Shown here one piece after another: positions 53,378-61,534 of a DNA stretch of 64,000 nucleotides. A model generated the notes under the pieces. That model worked only from the letters and a program-made list of their open reading frames with translations. It had not been told where the DNA came from and searched no databases. The position numbers and the translations under genes are program-made. The DNA lies in the NCBI GenBank assembly GCA_035604615.1, contig DATNID010000021.1:1-64000 (forward strand), in the 5' to 3' direction. Within the stretch, counting starts at the first letter, position 1, and every line of letters begins with the position of its first letter. The stretch comes from DATJLY01 sp035604615 (lineage in GTDB: Bacteria > Pseudomonadota > Alphaproteobacteria > ATCC43930 > CGMCC-115725).

Positions 53378-54150
53378 CCGACGCCCCGCCCCTGGTCCCG
53401 CGCGCGGCCCTCGTCACCGGGGCGGCGCAGCGCATCGGCCGCGCCATAGCGTTGGCGCTCGGCGCCGACGGCTGGGCGGTGGCCGTCCATCACCATCGCT
53501 CGCAAGCCCAAGCCGAGGCCGTCGTCGCGGAGATTTCGCGCGCCGGCGGCAAAGCCGTCGCGATCGCCGCCGACCTCACCAGCGAGGCGGCAACGGAACG
53601 ACTGGTGCCGGCAGCCGCCAAGGCGCTCGGGCCGCTGGGCGCGCTCGTCAATAACGCCTCGGTGTTCGAACGCGACGAGGCGCTCGCGGTCACGCGCACG
53701 AGCTGGGACCGTCACATCGAGACCAATTTACGCGCGCCGTTCGTCCTGATGCAGAATTTCGCGCGCCAGCTTCCGGCGGAATGCGGCGGCGCAATCGTCA
53801 ATCTGCTTGACGAGCGGGTGTGGAACCTGACCCCGCATTTCGTCTCCTACACGCTCAGCAAAGCGGGGCTGTGGACGCTCACCCGCACCATGGCCCTGGC
53901 GTTGGCGCCGCGCATCCGGGTCAACGGCATCGGCCCCGGCCCGACCCTCCCCAGCCCGCGCCAGACCGACGAGCAGTTCCGCCGCCAATGGACTGCCATG
54001 CCGCTGGGTCGCGGCACCAGCCCGGAGGAGATCGCCGACGCGGTGCGCTTCATCCTCGCCGCCCCGTCCATGACCGGCCAGATGATCGCGCTCGATGGCG
54101 GCCAGCATCTGGGCTGGGCACCCGCGGCGGACGGAATCGGGATCGAATAG
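53374..54150 (+). CDS. SDR-family oxidoreductase, pteridine-reductase/FolM-like
   Basis: 258 residues from GTG 53374, which overlaps the uvrB TGA (GTGA). Rossmann motif 'VTGAAQRIGRAIALALG', 'LVNNASVFERDEAL', catalytic Tyr-x3-Lys in 'FVSYTLSKAGLW', and the C-terminal 'RVNGIGPGPTLPSPRQTDEQ' and 'MTGQMIALDGGQHLGW' are typical of alphaproteobacterial FolM/PTR1-like reductases, thought to reduce dihydrofolate or pterins with NADPH. Position after uvrB suggests shared transcription. Confidence 0.88.
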
Positions 54151-54506
54151 GCGCCGCCGTTGCCGAGTCGGATGACGCAGTTTTGCTAAGTGATGGAATT
54201 GGCGACCTTTCCGCCAGTATGGCGGATGCCGACTTGTCAACAGGAGCAGATTGAACTCGCGAATACGGCCGCGTGCCGGAAGCATTAAATCCTTGTTACC
54301 AATGGTTTACAGTTGGGGTCGTTATTATGTTGGAAAATCAAGTATTTGAATTTTTTGCATTATTTTTAGGCAAGGTCCGAAAACCTCCATTTTGACGTGC
54401 GCCAGACTGCCGCCCGATCCGGTTCCCAACAGAGTTATCCACAGAGATCGTGGATATTCGCGCGGGGCGTTGACGAACTCGCCGGATCGCGCCAAGTGAC
54501 AGGCGC
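54151..54506. other. AT-rich intergenic region before uvrC
   Basis: 356 bp without a convincing gene. By hand count 27 of 90 bases are G or C at 54281-54370, and 11 of 50 at 54321-54370, far below the flanks. A consensus DnaA box follows at 54435-54443 and a weaker inverted one near 54449-54457. No clear promoter pair was found. It could be a control region for uvrC, a DnaA-bound site or a foreign scar. Confidence 0.6.
54435..54443 (+). promoter_or_regulatory. Consensus DnaA box
   Basis: TTATCCACA, an exact match to the DnaA-box consensus, 63 bp before uvrC and 65 bp downstream of the AT-rich core. An inverted near-match (ATATCCACG on the minus strand) lies 5 bp away at 54449-54457. Confidence 0.5.
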
Positions 54507-56519
54507 ATGGCGCACGACGAACCCGCCGAAGAGGCCGAGATTCCGGACGGTCCGCCCGAGCTGACGCTGGGCGGCGCGCTCGGGCGCGGGGTCGAGACGA
54601 TCCGCGATTTCGTGCGCACCCTGCCGGCCGGGCCCGGCGTCTACCGCATGCTCAACGCCAAGGGCGACGCGCTCTACGTCGGCAAGGCGCGCAACCTCAA
54701 GAACCGCGTCGCGAACTATATGCATGTCGCCGCCCTGTCGAACCGGCTGCGGCGGATGGTGGCCGAGACGCATGCGCTCGAGGTGGTGGTGACCCATACC
54801 GAGGTCGAGGCGCTGCTGCTCGAGTGCAACCTGATCAAGCGCCTGATGCCGCGCTACAACGTGCTGCTGCGGGACGACAAGTCCTTTCCCTACATCCATC
54901 TCACCGGCGGCAGCGACTTCCCTCAGCTCACCAAGCATCGCGGCGCGCGCGGCGAGACGGGCGACTATTTCGGCCCGTTCGCCAATGCCGGCGCGGTCAA
55001 CCGTACCCTGATCGCGCTCCAGCGCGCGTTCCTGCTGCGCTCGTGCAACGACAGCGTGTTCCAGAGCCGCACCCGGCCCTGTCTCCTCTACCAGATCAAG
55101 CGCTGCAGCGGCCCCTGCGTCGGCCGCATCGACCGCGACGGCTATTCCAGGCTGCTGAACGAGGCGCGCGAATTTCTCGCCGGGCACAGCAAGGAGGTCC
55201 AGGAGCAGCTCGCGCGCCGCATGCAGGACCTGTCCGAGCGACTCGAGTTCGAGAGCGCGGCGCTGCTGCGCGACCGCATTCGCGCCCTGACCCAGGTCCA
55301 GGGCCGCCAGGACATCAATGTCGAGAGCCTGGGCGATGCCGACATCGTCGCCGCGCATCAGGCCGGCGGCCAGACCTCGATCCAGGTGTTCTTCTTCCGC
55401 GGCGGCCAGAACTGGGGCAACCGCGCCTATTTCCCGAGCCACGACCGCCAGCTCGCGCTGCCCGACGTGCTCGCCGCCTTCATCGGCCAGTTCTACGACA
55501 ACAAGCCGATCCCGCCGCTGATCCTGACCAGCGACGTGCCCACCGACCGCGACCTCCTGGTCGCCGCGCTTTCGGCCCATGCCGGGCGCAAGATCGAGCT
55601 GGCGACGCCGCAGCGCGGCGACAAGCGCAAGCTGGTCGAGCACGCCCTGGTCAACGCGCGCGAGGCGCTCGCCCGCAAGCTGGCCGAAAGCTCGACCCAG
55701 CAGAAGCTGCTGGCCGGCGTGGCCGAGGCGTTCGGCCTCGACGCCCCGCCGCAGCGCATCGAGGTCTACGATAACAGCCACATCCAAGGGAGCCACCCGG
55801 TCGGCGCCATGATCGTCGCCGGGCCCGAGGGGCTGATGAAGAACGCCTACCGCAAGTTCAACATTCGCGGCGTCGCGCGGCAAGCCGCCGCGCCTGCGCC
55901 GGAGGGCGAGGAAACCCGCACCGGCACGCTCGAGACAGCGATCGCCGAGGCGACCGACCAGGGCTCCGGCGCGCCCGCCGGCGGCGACGACTACGCCATG
56001 ATGCGCGAGGTGCTGGGCCGCCGCTTCGCCCGCGCCCTCAAGGAGGACCCGGAGCGCGAGCGCGGCACCTGGCCCGATCTCATCCTGATCGACGGCGGCG
56101 CCGGGCAGCTCTCCTCGGCGCAACGCGTCATGGTCGATCTCGGCATCGACGACCTGCCGGTCGTCGGCATCGCCAAGGGCCCCGACCGCGACGCCGGCCG
56201 CGAGCGGTTCTTCCGCCCCGGGCGGCCGCCTTCGACCCTCGATCCCAAGGACCCGGTGCTGTATTTCCTGCAGCGGCTCCGTGACGAAGCGCACCGCTTC
56301 GCCATCGGCACCCACCGCGCGCGCCGCACCAAGGCGATCGGCGCCTCGCCGCTCGACGAGATTCCCGGCATCGGCGCCCGGCGCAAGCGCGCGCTGCTGC
56401 ATCATTTCGGCTCGGCCCGCGGCGTAGCGCGCGCCGGCCTCGCTGATCTCGAGCGCGTGGCGGGGATTAGCGGCACCATCGCAAAAAAGGTTTATGATCA
56501 TTTTCATGCCGAGGGCTAA
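54507..56519 (+). CDS. uvrC: Excinuclease ABC subunit UvrC
   Basis: 670 residues. N-terminal GIY-YIG nuclease ('GPGVYRMLNAKGDALYVGKA', about 43-62), Cys-rich 'CLLYQIKRCSGPCVGRID', UVR motif ('RLEFESAALLRDRIRALTQV'), second nuclease domain with 'IEVYDNSHIQGSHPVGAMIV' and 'LILIDGGAGQLSSA', and two C-terminal helix-hairpin-helix motifs ('EIPGIGARRKRALLHHFGSA'). A Gly/Ala/Glu-rich insert of about 40 residues sits near 460. UvrC makes both incisions in excision repair. pgsA follows. Confidence 0.97.
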   Translation: MAHDEPAEEAEIPDGPPELTLGGALGRGVETIRDFVRTLPAGPGVYRMLNAKGDALYVGKARNLKNRVANYMHVAALSNRLRRMVAETHALEVVVTHTEVEALLLECNLIKRLMPRYNVLLRDDKSFPYIHLTGGSDFPQLTKHRGARGETGDYFGPFANAGAVNRTLIALQRAFLLRSCNDSVFQSRTRPCLLYQIKRCSGPCVGRIDRDGYSRLLNEAREFLAGHSKEVQEQLARRMQDLSERLEFESAALLRDRIRALTQVQGRQDINVESLGDADIVAAHQAGGQTSIQVFFFRGGQNWGNRAYFPSHDRQLALPDVLAAFIGQFYDNKPIPPLILTSDVPTDRDLLVAALSAHAGRKIELATPQRGDKRKLVEHALVNAREALARKLAESSTQQKLLAGVAEAFGLDAPPQRIEVYDNSHIQGSHPVGAMIVAGPEGLMKNAYRKFNIRGVARQAAAPAPEGEETRTGTLETAIAEATDQGSGAPAGGDDYAMMREVLGRRFARALKEDPERERGTWPDLILIDGGAGQLSSAQRVMVDLGIDDLPVVGIAKGPDRDAGRERFFRPGRPPSTLDPKDPVLYFLQRLRDEAHRFAIGTHRARRTKAIGASPLDEIPGIGARRKRALLHHFGSARGVARAGLADLERVAGISGTIAKKVYDHFHAEG

Positions 56520-56535
56520 ACTCGCTCGGGGCCGG

Positions 56536-57141
56536 ATGCTAGATATGCTGACGACGCTTCCCAACCTGCTCACCTTGTCGCGCATCGTGGCGATTCCGCT
56601 GGTGATCGCGACCTTCTACGTGGCGCCGCCGCTGGGGCCGTGGATCGGCTGCGCCCTGTTCACGGCCGCGGGCGTGACCGACTGGCTCGACGGGCGCCTG
56701 GCGCGGGCGTGGAAGCAGCAATCCGAGCTGGGCCGGTTCCTCGACCCCATCGCCGACAAGCTGCTCGTCGCAACCACGCTGTTCATGCTCGGGGTCCATG
56801 CGCGATTCTCTGCACCGACCATCCTGCCGGCGCTCGTGATCCTGTGTCGCGAGATCCTGGTCTCGGGCTTGCGCGAGCATCTCGCCGGGCTGCGCGTGCG
56901 CATCCCGGTCTCGCGCCTCGCCAAGTGGAAGACCGCCATCCAGATGGTGGCGATTGGCGTGCTCCTGGTGGGCGATGCCGGGCCGGCTTGGCTGCCGGTG
57001 CGGGCGATCGGCGAGACACTGCTGTGGCTCGCCGCGGCGCTGACCTTGATGACCGGCTATGATTATCTCCATGCCGGCCTCAGCCACATCACGGAGGACG
57101 CGCCCGCGATCAAGGTGGCGAAACCGAGCCGCGCCACGTGA
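56536..57141 (+). CDS. pgsA: CDP-diacylglycerol-glycerol-3-phosphate 3-phosphatidyltransferase
   Basis: 201 residues. The CDP-alcohol phosphotransferase motif DG..AR...G...D...D is clear: 'DWLDGRLARAWKQQSELGRF' followed by LDPIADK. About four to five membrane helices. PgsA makes phosphatidylglycerol phosphate, the precursor of PG and cardiolipin. ATG 56536 is used; 56545 is an alternative. It lies 16 nt after uvrC, the common uvrC-pgsA linkage, and overlaps mobB. Confidence 0.93.
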   Translation: MLDMLTTLPNLLTLSRIVAIPLVIATFYVAPPLGPWIGCALFTAAGVTDWLDGRLARAWKQQSELGRFLDPIADKLLVATTLFMLGVHARFSAPTILPALVILCREILVSGLREHLAGLRVRIPVSRLAKWKTAIQMVAIGVLLVGDAGPAWLPVRAIGETLLWLAAALTLMTGYDYLHAGLSHITEDAPAIKVAKPSRAT

Positions 57142-57662
57142 CCAGCATCTTCGGTCTCGCCGGCTGGAGCGGCAGCGGCAAGACCACGCTCGTCACAAGG
57201 CTGCTGCCGGCGCTGGTCCAGCGCGGCATCGTCGTCTCGACCATCAAGCACGCCCATCACGAGTTCGACATCGACCACCCCGGCAAGGACAGCTTCCGTC
57301 ATCGCGAGGCCGGCGCCAGCGAGGTGCTGATCTCGTCCTCGGCGCGTTGGGCGCTGATGCACGAGCATCGCGGCGCGCGCGAGCCCAGTTTGGCCGAGCT
57401 CCTGGCGCGCATGACGCCGGTCGATCTCGTCATCGTCGAGGGCTTCAAGCGCGAGCCCTTCCCCAAGCTCGAGATCCACCGCCGCTCGTTGGGCAAGCCG
57501 CTGCTCTATCCCGATGATCCCGACATCGTCGCGGTCGCGTGCGACACGCCGGTCGAGGGCCTTGCCCTGCCCCGACTCGCGCTCGAGGACGCCGACGCGA
57601 TCGCCCGCTTCATCATCGCCCATTGCCGGCTCGAGGCCGCCCATGGCGCAGCTCAGCGATGA
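57138..57662 (+). CDS. mobB: Molybdopterin-guanine dinucleotide biosynthesis protein MobB
   Basis: 174 residues from GTG 57138, overlapping the pgsA stop (GTGA). P-loop 'FGLAGWSGSGKTTLVTRLLP', 'TIKHAHHEFDIDHPGKDSFR' and 'PVDLVIVEGFKREPFPKLEI' are standard MobB sequence. It assists MobA in attaching GMP to molybdopterin; mobA is not in the window. It overlaps moeA by 20 nt. Confidence 0.93.
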   Translation: MTSIFGLAGWSGSGKTTLVTRLLPALVQRGIVVSTIKHAHHEFDIDHPGKDSFRHREAGASEVLISSSARWALMHEHRGAREPSLAELLARMTPVDLVIVEGFKREPFPKLEIHRRSLGKPLLYPDDPDIVAVACDTPVEGLALPRLALEDADAIARFIIAHCRLEAAHGAAQR

Positions 57663-58899
57663 CTGCTTCGCCTTCGGCGGCGGCTTGATGTCGGGTGCGC
57701 AGGCGCTCGAGCGCATCCGCGTCGCCGCTCTGCCGCTGCCCGGGATCGAGTCCGTGTCCTTGCGAGACGCATCCGGGCGCATTCTCGCGGCGCCCTTGGT
57801 GGCGGAGGGCGACGTGCCGCCGCACGACAACGCGGCGGTCGACGGCTATGCCGTGTTTTTCGCCGATTTGGCGCCCGACCGGCCGACCGCGCTGCCGGTG
57901 ACGGGCCGCGCCGCCGCGGGCCATGCGCTGGGCCGGCCGGCCAGGCGAGGCGAGGCGATCCGTATCTTTACCGGCGCGCCCATGCCCGAGGGGCCGGACA
58001 CGGTGCTGATGCAGGAGGATTGCCGCGAGAGCGAGGGCAGCGTTACCGTCCCTAGCGGTATCAAGCGCGGCGCCAACCGCCGCCGCCGCGGCGAGGACGT
58101 GCGCGCCGGGGCGACCGTGCTCGAGCCGGGACGGCGCCTCAGGCCGCAGGAGGTCGGTCTCGCCGCCGCGGTCGGGCGCGTCGCGCTGCCGGTCTATCGC
58201 CGGCTCCGGGTGGCGCTGTTCTCGACCGGCGACGAGGTGCGCGAGCCGGGGACGCATCTTCCGCCGGGAGCGATCTATGACGCCAACCGCTACACGCTGC
58301 TGGCGCTGCTCACCGGCCTCGGCTGCGGGGTGAGCGATCTCGGCATCCTGCCCGACCGCGCCCTCTCCGTGCGCGACGCCATCGGCGATGCCGCGGCGTC
58401 GCACGACCTGGTCGTCACTTCGGGCGGCATGTCGGTCGGCGAGGAGGACCACGTCAAGGCGGCCGTCGAGGCGCAGGGCAAGCTGCATTTCTGGCGCCTA
58501 GCCATCCGGCCGGGCCGGCCGGTGGCGCTGGGCCAGGTCGCGGGCGTGCCGTTCGTCGGGCTGCCGGGCAACCCGGTGGCGGTGATGGTGACGTTCCTGC
58601 TGCTGGCGCGGCCCTTGATCCTGCGCCTTGCCGGCGCGAGCGCGATCGCGCCGCATCTCTACCGCGTGCCGGCGGGCTTCTCCTACGACAAGAAGGCGAG
58701 CCGCGCCGAATATCTCCGCGCCCGGCTGGAGCGCGGCGTCGACGGAAAATGGTCGGCGCGCAAATACCCGCGCGACGGCGCCGGGATCATTTCGTCGCTG
58801 GTGGATGCGGACGGGCTGGTGGCGTTGGGCGAGGGCGTCACGGCGGTGGCGGAGGGCGACGAGGTCGACTTCCTGCCGTTCAGCGAGGTGCTGAATTGA
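57643..58899 (+). CDS. moeA: Molybdopterin molybdenumtransferase MoeA
   Basis: 418 residues from ATG 57643. 'VPPHDNAAVDGYAVFF' near residue 60, 'IRIFTGAPMPEGPDTVLMQE', the MoCF domain 'RVALFSTGDEVREPGTHLPP' and 'DLVVTSGGMSVGEEDHVKAA', plus 'FVGLPGNPVAVMVTFLLLAR' define MoeA. It inserts molybdate into adenylated molybdopterin. Its start lies within the end of mobB in another frame, so they are coupled. Confidence 0.94.
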   Translation: MAQLSDDCFAFGGGLMSGAQALERIRVAALPLPGIESVSLRDASGRILAAPLVAEGDVPPHDNAAVDGYAVFFADLAPDRPTALPVTGRAAAGHALGRPARRGEAIRIFTGAPMPEGPDTVLMQEDCRESEGSVTVPSGIKRGANRRRRGEDVRAGATVLEPGRRLRPQEVGLAAAVGRVALPVYRRLRVALFSTGDEVREPGTHLPPGAIYDANRYTLLALLTGLGCGVSDLGILPDRALSVRDAIGDAAASHDLVVTSGGMSVGEEDHVKAAVEAQGKLHFWRLAIRPGRPVALGQVAGVPFVGLPGNPVAVMVTFLLLARPLILRLAGASAIAPHLYRVPAGFSYDKKASRAEYLRARLERGVDGKWSARKYPRDGAGIISSLVDADGLVALGEGVTAVAEGDEVDFLPFSEVLN

Positions 58900-58952
58900 G
58901 CCGCGGCCGCCCCGCGCTTGAAACCCGCGCCGCGAGGGGTTAGCTCAAGGCC

Positions 58953-59204
58953 ATGAGACTCCTGTATTTCGCCTGGCTCAGGACCCGGATCGGCACCGCC
59001 GAGGAAACTGTCGATCCTCCGGCGAGCGTGCGCACCGTGGCGGCGCTGGTCGAATGGCTCAAGACCCGCGGCCCCAATTTCGCCGAGGCGCTGAAGAACC
59101 AGAAGCTGGTGCGGATCGCGGTCAACAAGGAATATGTCGGCCTGGACCACGCGCTGGCGCCGGGCGACGAGGTCGCGCTGTTCCCGCCGGTGACCGGAGG
59201 CTGA
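58953..59204 (+). CDS. moaD: Molybdopterin synthase sulfur-carrier subunit MoaD
   Basis: 83 residues, ubiquitin-like. 'LLYFAWLRTRIGTAEETVDP' at the start and the essential C-terminal Gly-Gly in 'ALFPPVTGG', which is thiocarboxylated. It donates sulfur to precursor Z within molybdopterin synthase. moaE follows 1 nt later. Confidence 0.94.
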   Translation: MRLLYFAWLRTRIGTAEETVDPPASVRTVAALVEWLKTRGPNFAEALKNQKLVRIAVNKEYVGLDHALAPGDEVALFPPVTGG

Positions 59205-59205
59205 A

Positions 59206-59658
59206 TTGATCCGCGTCCAGCGCGAGGATTTCGACGTGGGATCCGAAATCGACGCGCTGACCCGCGGCCGCACCGATATCGGCGGGCTGGTCACATTCGT
59301 GGGCCTGGTGCGCGACATCGCCGGCGGCGAGCGCGTCGACGCCATGACGCTCGAACATTATCCCGGAATGACCGAGCGCGCGCTCGAAGCGATCGAACAG
59401 GAAGCGCTGCGGCGCTGGCCGCTCGAGGCGACCCTGATCGTCCACCGCTATGGCAAGCTCATGCCCGGCGCGCGCATCGTGCTGGTGGTGACGGGATCGG
59501 CGCACCGCATGGCGGCATTCGAGGCCTGCGAATTCCTGGTCGACTGGCTCAAGACCAAGGCGCCGTTCTGGAAGCTCGAAGAAACCCCGCGCGGTGAACG
59601 CTGGGTCGAGGCGCATGCGAGCGACGACGAGGCGGCGAAAAGGTGGGAAGGGGAGTAG
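59206..59658 (+). CDS. moaE: Molybdopterin synthase catalytic subunit MoaE
   Basis: 150 residues from TTG 59206, with GGAGG 6 nt upstream inside the end of moaD; no ATG fits. 'GGLVTFVGLVRDIAGGERVD', 'TLEHYPGMTERALEAIEQEA', 'VHRYGKLMPGARIVLVVTGS' and the active-site Lys in 'DWLKTKAPFWKLEE' are present. It forms the heterotetramer with MoaD that dithiolates precursor Z. moaA, moaB and moaC are not in the window. Confidence 0.94.
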   Translation: MIRVQREDFDVGSEIDALTRGRTDIGGLVTFVGLVRDIAGGERVDAMTLEHYPGMTERALEAIEQEALRRWPLEATLIVHRYGKLMPGARIVLVVTGSAHRMAAFEACEFLVDWLKTKAPFWKLEETPRGERWVEAHASDDEAAKRWEGE

Positions 59659-59675
59659 GGGCGGCGAGTCGTCCG

Positions 59676-60299
59676 TCAGCCGCGCTTCCCGACAATGGCC
59701 ACCTTGCCGCAACTCGAGACCGAAAGCGCGGCTTGAACCTCGTCGCCCTTGAATTGCCCCGAAAGCTGCGAGGCTAGCGGCCCGACGCCGGTCTGAAACG
59801 AACCGTCCGGTCCGAGATTTCCAAGCAGAGCCGTCGAGCCGCTATTCGCGGTCAGCCGCACGAGCACCTCCCGCCCGGAGACGACGATCTGTCCCTGAAA
59901 CGGGCATGATGTGAATCCGGCAAAAGACCATTGTCCTTCGTACGCGCTCGGCGCTCCCCTCTGTGCCTGAAACCGCACGTCGCCGCAGGCAAGGTACACT
60001 GTTCCTTCCAACCGCTCCTGCGCGAACTTCCCTTTCAGCGCTATGCCGCTGATATTCGCCTCAGCGGAAAAGGAGCCGTCGGGCGCAAGCGCGCCGTGAA
60101 CCGGAGGGTCGCCGCGAACCAAATGGAGCACACCGGAAACTTCGGTACCCCGAGCGGATATTGTCAGCGTGCTCGGCAAGCCGCACTGACCGCCCGGCAC
60201 GATAGTCCCGTCCCACCGCCCGTCAATGCCGTCGCCACGCGCGACCGTGGTAAATGCCGCCAACGCGCCAATAGCTATGAAGCCGGGCATAATTTGCAT
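59676..60299 (-). CDS. Exported protein of unknown function
   Basis: 207 residues from ATG 60299, with GGGGGA 5 nt upstream; that ribosome site lies inside a truncated vapC. A signal peptide ends near 'FTTVARG' (about residue 22). The mature part is beta-rich with two similar halves: 'DGRWDGTIVPGGQCGLPSTL' and 'EGQWSFAGFTSCPFQGQIVV', each with a Trp and a Cys, followed by 'ALAPDGSFSAEANISG' and 'NLGPDGSFQTGVGPLA'. An internal duplication is likely. No family recognised. Confidence 0.7.
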   Translation of the reverse strand: MQIMPGFIAIGALAAFTTVARGDGIDGRWDGTIVPGGQCGLPSTLTISARGTEVSGVLHLVRGDPPVHGALAPDGSFSAEANISGIALKGKFAQERLEGTVYLACGDVRFQAQRGAPSAYEGQWSFAGFTSCPFQGQIVVSGREVLVRLTANSGSTALLGNLGPDGSFQTGVGPLASQLSGQFKGDEVQAALSVSSCGKVAIVGKRG

Positions 60300-60424
60300 G
60301 CCATCCCCCAACCAATGACCAAACGATTCGGCTCGCGGCCGAGCACTTCATCCAGCCGCACCGCTCGTTCCGTGCGCGCGTCGTTCATATAATCGATCCA
60401 GACCGAGCTATCGACGACGAGCAT
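60275..60424 (-). pseudogene. vapC: Truncated VapC-type PIN-domain toxin
   Basis: From ATG 60424 about 38 codons read 'MLVVDSSVWIDYMNDARTER' then AVRLDEVLGREPNRLVIG, the first strand and helix of VapC with its first catalytic Asp (residue 5). After residue 38 the similarity stops and the frame runs into the neighbouring gene, ending at 60275. Normal VapC is about 130 residues with three or four acidic residues. The start overlaps vapB by 17 nt, as in intact pairs. It cannot be an active RNase. Confidence 0.75.
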
Positions 60425-60623
60425 CGAATTTTCGGCCTTGACGCATCTGGCTCAGCTCGCCTTCCCAGCGAAATTTTCCCCTGATCGCCCGGATTTTCTC
60501 CTGCTGCTTCAACCTGACCAGCAGACGCAAGGCTTCCTCGACCACACCCCGTTTGGTGTTAAGACCGGTTGCGGTCATGGCGTTGCGCATGAGTGTATCG
60601 TCGATGTCGATATTGGTCCGCAT
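60408..60623 (-). CDS. vapB: VapB-family antitoxin
   Basis: 71 residues, intact: 'MRTNIDIDDTLMRNAMTATG' and 'TKRGVVEEALRLLVRLKQQE' are the ribbon-helix-helix-type N-terminus of this VapB subfamily, and 'IRGKFRWEGELSQMRQGR' is the toxin-binding tail. Its partner vapC next to it is cut short, leaving an orphan antitoxin that may still bind DNA or other VapC toxins. Confidence 0.85.
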   Translation of the reverse strand: MRTNIDIDDTLMRNAMTATGLNTKRGVVEEALRLLVRLKQQEKIRAIRGKFRWEGELSQMRQGRKFDARRR

Positions 60624-60734
60624 GGCCTAATCCGCATGTGTATGATTTTATCAAAACGTACACATCACGGGAGTGGAAGGCGATCCCTTCCGCGCCCATT
60701 CCTCTCCCCGCGCCATCCGCTAATCTCCCTGCCA

Positions 60735-61511
60735 ATGCCCGCGAAACCCGCGACCCGCCTCTATGTCGCCGCGCCCCTCGGCGCGGGCGCGCCAGTCGCG
60801 CTCGGGCGCGAGGTGGCGCATCGGTTGCGCGCGGTGCTGCGGCTCGGGGCGGGCGACGCCATATCCCTCTTCAACGGGCGCGACGGCGAGTGGCTGGCGC
60901 GCATTGAAACGCTCGGCCGCGACGCCGGCGTCGCGGTGGCGGAGGCATGTCTGCGCGCGCAAGAGGACACGGGCGATCTGTGGCTCGTCTTCGCGCCGGT
61001 CAAGCGCGCGCGGCTCGAATGGCTGGTCGAGAAGGCGACCGAGCTGGGCGCCGGCGCGCTCGTTCCCGTCCTGACGCAGCGCACGGTGGCGGAGCGGATC
61101 AACGAAACGCGCGTTGGCGCGATCATGCGCGAGGCGGCGGAGCAGAGCGAACGTGTCGCGCTCCCCGAGCTGCGCCCGGCGCAGCCGCTCGATCGCCTCC
61201 TCGCTCGGTGGCGCGCCGGGCGCCGCCTCATCCTTTGTGACGAGACCGGCGCCGCGCCGCCCGCCGCGGCCGCGCTCGCATCGCTCCCGCCGGGGCCGCT
61301 CGCCGTCCTGACCGGACCGGAGGGCGGGTTTGCGGAAACGGAGCTTGACGCCCTGCGCAAACTCCCCTTTGTTTTCCCGGTGGGCTTGGGCCCGCGCGTG
61401 CTGCGCGCAGAGACGGCGGCGCTTGCGGGTCTCGCGCTGGTCCAGGCGCTTGCTGGCGACTGGAGGACTGCGCGCCGGCGGCTGCGCGCGCCGGAAGACG
61501 CATCATCCTAG
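60735..61511 (+). CDS. rsmE: 16S rRNA (uracil(1498)-N(3))-methyltransferase RsmE
   Basis: 258 residues from ATG 60735. N-terminal PUA-like part ('HRLRAVLRLGAGDAISLFNG') and C-terminal SPOUT fold: 'VEKATELGAGALVPVLTQRT', 'AAEQSERVALPELRPAQPLD', 'LAVLTGPEGGFAETELDAL' and the knot motif 'LGPRVLRAETAALAGLALVQ'. It methylates U1498 of 16S rRNA. It precedes gshA by 23 bp. Confidence 0.93.
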   Translation: MPAKPATRLYVAAPLGAGAPVALGREVAHRLRAVLRLGAGDAISLFNGRDGEWLARIETLGRDAGVAVAEACLRAQEDTGDLWLVFAPVKRARLEWLVEKATELGAGALVPVLTQRTVAERINETRVGAIMREAAEQSERVALPELRPAQPLDRLLARWRAGRRLILCDETGAAPPAAAALASLPPGPLAVLTGPEGGFAETELDALRKLPFVFPVGLGPRVLRAETAALAGLALVQALAGDWRTARRRLRAPEDASS

Positions 61512-61534
61512 GCATTGAGGGGTCGTCCCGATCC

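Noticed and set aside
54151..54506. Firm call of the chromosomal replication origin
   Set aside because: Only one consensus DnaA box and an atypical gene neighbourhood; GC skew could not be computed here, so it is kept as a hypothesis.
54435..56585. 716-residue open frame antisense to uvrC
   Set aside because: Shadow of uvrC with the same compositional signature; it would also cover the DnaA box and the AT-rich edge.
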